The position numbers and the translations under genes are program-made. The notes beneath the pieces were generated by a model, which searched no databases, was not told the DNA's origin, and saw nothing but the letters and a program-made list of their open reading frames with translations. Source: Rhodopirellula bahusiensis (GTDB lineage: Bacteria; Planctomycetota; Planctomycetia; Pirellulales; Pirellulaceae). From it: a DNA stretch of 64,000 nucleotides. The DNA lies in the NCBI RefSeq assembly GCF_002727185.1, contig NZ_NIZW01000007.1:248001-312000 (forward strand), in the 5' to 3' direction. Positions 62,356 to 64,000 of this stretch are shown here, one piece after another; the stretch's first letter is position 1, and the number at the start of each line of letters is the position of its first letter.

Positions 62356-63231
62356 TCAAGCTTTCACTTGCAATCCTGAAAAGGCTTTCTGCAGTCCCAA
62401 CTTGCCGATTTCGACTTGGATCGCTGCCGCATCGGCGTCTTCGAGCGTCAGCGAAATTTCGTCGGCCAACAACTGAGCGAACAACGACCGTGCGATCGGC
62501 AACTGCCGCTTCACTTCGGCGGCGGACACACTCCGTTCTGCCAACTCAGCGATTCGGCCGGCGATCACCTCAGACGATTCGCCCGAATGATTCGTGACCA
62601 TCCGCAACACGTCGTGAACCAGGTCGTTGGCAGGCTCTTCCGACTCAGCACTTTCCACCTCATCAATTTTGGCTGACTCAACTGTCTGAGTTCGCGTTCT
62701 TTCTCGGTGCTGCTCTCGCTCGAGAGCCCGCCAAGCCCGCTGCATCAGTCCATCTCGCCAATAGCTGAGCCATTCACGAGATTCCGTCTTGGCCGAGTCC
62801 AGATCCAACTCTCTCGAAATGACAGATTCGCCGGCCTTTTTCGCTTTGGATTCGATCTCGGTCGCCCGAGCCTTGGCGGCTGAACGAAGCCCAAGGATCA
62901 AGAAGTCTCGCAGCCGACCCTTCGCGTGCCCTGAATAGCCCGCTTTGACCAAGTGCGAAATCAAAATTGCCAACGCCCGGTCGGCATCCGATTCACTGCC
63001 CATAACGTCGATCAACAACCGACGCATTGGCGGGAGGTACCGAAGGACAAACCCGGCGGCACTGCCCGCACCCGTCCAGGTCTGCCGAGACCGGCTGAGC
63101 CGAACCTCCGACGAGTTCGTCAGCGAGGACGATGTCAAATTGCCCGAATTCGCTGGTTTGGATTGGCCTTCGCGAGCCGAAGCGTCGGTGTCGGGCGAAG
63201 AGCTGGGATTGGAAACGGCCGGAGGGTTCAT
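62356..63231 (-). CDS. Planctomycete sigma-70-like protein, divergent
   Basis: A 291-aa protein. The pattern resembles a planctomycete family of ECF-like sigma proteins: a region with HAKGRLRDFLILGLRSAAKA (region 2-like, compare GRFRDWLxTxxR), REWLSYWRDGLMQRAWRALE, then a helix-turn-helix-like C-terminus AGRIAELAERSVSAAEVKRQ and SLFAQLLADEISLTLEDADA. It lacks strongly conserved region 2 residues, so promoter recognition is uncertain. The first 60 residues are Ser/Asn-rich. It lies upstream of flhA on the same strand. I would treat this as a sigma-like regulator with moderate confidence; a plain unknown protein is the alternative. Confidence 0.5.
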   Translation of the reverse strand: MNPPAVSNPSSSPDTDASAREGQSKPANSGNLTSSSLTNSSEVRLSRSRQTWTGAGSAAGFVLRYLPPMRRLLIDVMGSESDADRALAILISHLVKAGYSGHAKGRLRDFLILGLRSAAKARATEIESKAKKAGESVISRELDLDSAKTESREWLSYWRDGLMQRAWRALEREQHRERTRTQTVESAKIDEVESAESEEPANDLVHDVLRMVTNHSGESSEVIAGRIAELAERSVSAAEVKRQLPIARSLFAQLLADEISLTLEDADAAAIQVEIGKLGLQKAFSGLQVKA

Positions 63232-63348
63232 TCCGGTATTCTAACTCAGTCCTGTGGTCAGGTTGACACGAAGCTTCGCGAATTGCGGCGTCTTGTTGCC
63301 AAATTCGGCTCTCAATAACCTTTCAGCGGTCGTGAAAACCAGCTTCCC

Positions 63349-64000
63349 TCAATCCGTTTTCCACCGAACAGCCAATCCAGGGGCGAGCTCCAGCGAACGG
63401 TCTCGAGAATTGAACCGGGTGGGATCTCCCAACCATCCTTCCTGCGACAAAACCAGCGTGACCACACCGGTGGATGAACGCAGAAAGTCGTCCAGTGCTT
63501 TCGAAACAAAGCGAATGCCGTCCGGTCGGTCTTTCAGGCCTTCCCCGGAATTGTCGAATTTCAGTTCCCCAAGTGGTACCATTCCATCCATGCCATTCGC
63601 CACGGGACTGTTTGCAAACCTCAAAAAGCCGTCGCCCGTTTCGCTCCAATCCAGCGGCCCAGTTCCATTGGAAGTCGACAGGTCCAGTGGCCACCCGTGG
63701 ACCAAGATCCGCCCCGCACCGGGGTGCGATTCAGGAGCCATGCTCAACAACAATGCGGAACGCTCAATCCGCTCGAGCACGGAGCTCGCCGAATCGGATC
63801 CAGCTCCCGCAGGCGGATTCAACTGAGTCAAATCGAATCGAAGGAATGCAATCGCCAAGACATTGCTGCCGTTTGCCCCATCTCGGTGAGCGACCACAAC
63901 GGGTTGCTTGCCAAAGTCCTCCGTGCTTCCCTCGCGAACATAGGTGTCGGCACCTTTTCCCGCTCGCGTTCTGACCGTGTCAAACCCCAATAAGTCGCCG
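63349..64000 (-). CDS. CBM96/DNRLRE-like exported protein, 5' part missing
   Basis: C-terminal 217 residues of a larger protein whose start lies outside the window; the frame is open to the edge. Visible: GADTYVREGSTEDFGKQPVV, LAIAFLRFDLTQL, RSALLLSMAPES, VHGWPLDLST, GPLDWSETGDGFLRFANSP, and TLVLSQEGWLGDPTRFNSRD. The DTYVREG...LRFDLT...W pattern matches the C-terminal DNRLRE/CBM96-type beta domain used by planctomycete surface and exported proteins. Function cannot be read from the fragment. Confidence 0.6.
   Translation of the reverse strand, partial: GDLLGFDTVRTRAGKGADTYVREGSTEDFGKQPVVVAHRDGANGSNVLAIAFLRFDLTQLNPPAGAGSDSASSVLERIERSALLLSMAPESHPGAGRILVHGWPLDLSTSNGTGPLDWSETGDGFLRFANSPVANGMDGMVPLGELKFDNSGEGLKDRPDGIRFVSKALDDFLRSSTGVVTLVLSQEGWLGDPTRFNSRDRSLELAPGLAVRWKTD

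Overview
The window is 64 kb of a GC-moderate chromosome that reads as a planctomycete very close to Rhodopirellula baltica. The evidence is three DUF1559 pseudopilin-like proteins (prepilin leader plus the H-x9-DG tail), a further DUF1559-like protein on a zinc ribbon, loose gene packing with frequent TTG/GTG starts, few clear ribosome binding sites, and short dispersed hairpin repeats between genes. I saw no rRNA, tRNA, CRISPR array, complete insertion sequence or prophage. Almost everything is chromosomal housekeeping or lineage-specific exported protein.

Layout. 0.2-3.6 kb: two DUF1559 proteins, each near a tiny paralogous lipoprotein. 3.7-7.1 kb: Nudix hydrolase, 3-methyladenine glycosylase, amidohydrolase, CPBP protease. 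7.1-11.6 kb: an ABC exporter-like protein whose nucleotide-binding motifs are destroyed, an ABC-2 permease, DUF4416. 11.9-16.3 kb: aminotransferase, MetY and a MetX-MetW fusion (methionine synthesis). 16.3-19.2 kb: third DUF1559/lipoprotein pair and an exported Asp-rich/OB-fold-like protein. 19.5-32 kb: ACT protein, ferrochelatase, Dabb protein, peroxiredoxin, YidC with a PDZ insertion, CAP protein, dienelactone hydrolase, AspS, APC permease-USP fusion. 32-40 kb: a MITE-like element, DUF167 protein, PutA, thioesterase, Tat-exported TIM barrel, RsmH, TPR-like lipoprotein. 40-52 kb: FHA-GAF histidine kinase, NrnA, RibF, NnrD, K+ channel, LarB, ArgG, Dtd and membrane proteins. 52.6-64 kb: CvpA, a 105-bp triple tandem repeat, then an unbroken minus-strand run: kinase-AccA, glycosyltransferase, FliA-type sigma, a small membrane protein, FlhF, FlhA, a sigma-like protein and a CBM96-like exported protein cut by the window edge.

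The most important signal is not a gene. The octamer GGGNAGGG (the KOPS consensus read by FtsK), often doubled as GGGCAGGGCAGGG, occurs at 13 loci on the plus strand between 7.3 and 52.36 kb with one variant in the other direction. From 52.55 to 59.7 kb it occurs at 5 loci, all on the minus strand. The arrows therefore converge at about 52.4-56 kb, whatever the direction of the genes they lie in. In the intergenic region there (53790-53817) is a 28-bp site with the architecture of a XerC/XerD dif site: 11-bp arm, 6-bp spacer, 11-bp arm, the XerD arm matching 9 of 11 E. coli positions. I infer that this window contains the replication terminus/chromosome dimer resolution locus of the chromosome. 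That would be of interest because planctomycetes divide without FtsZ.
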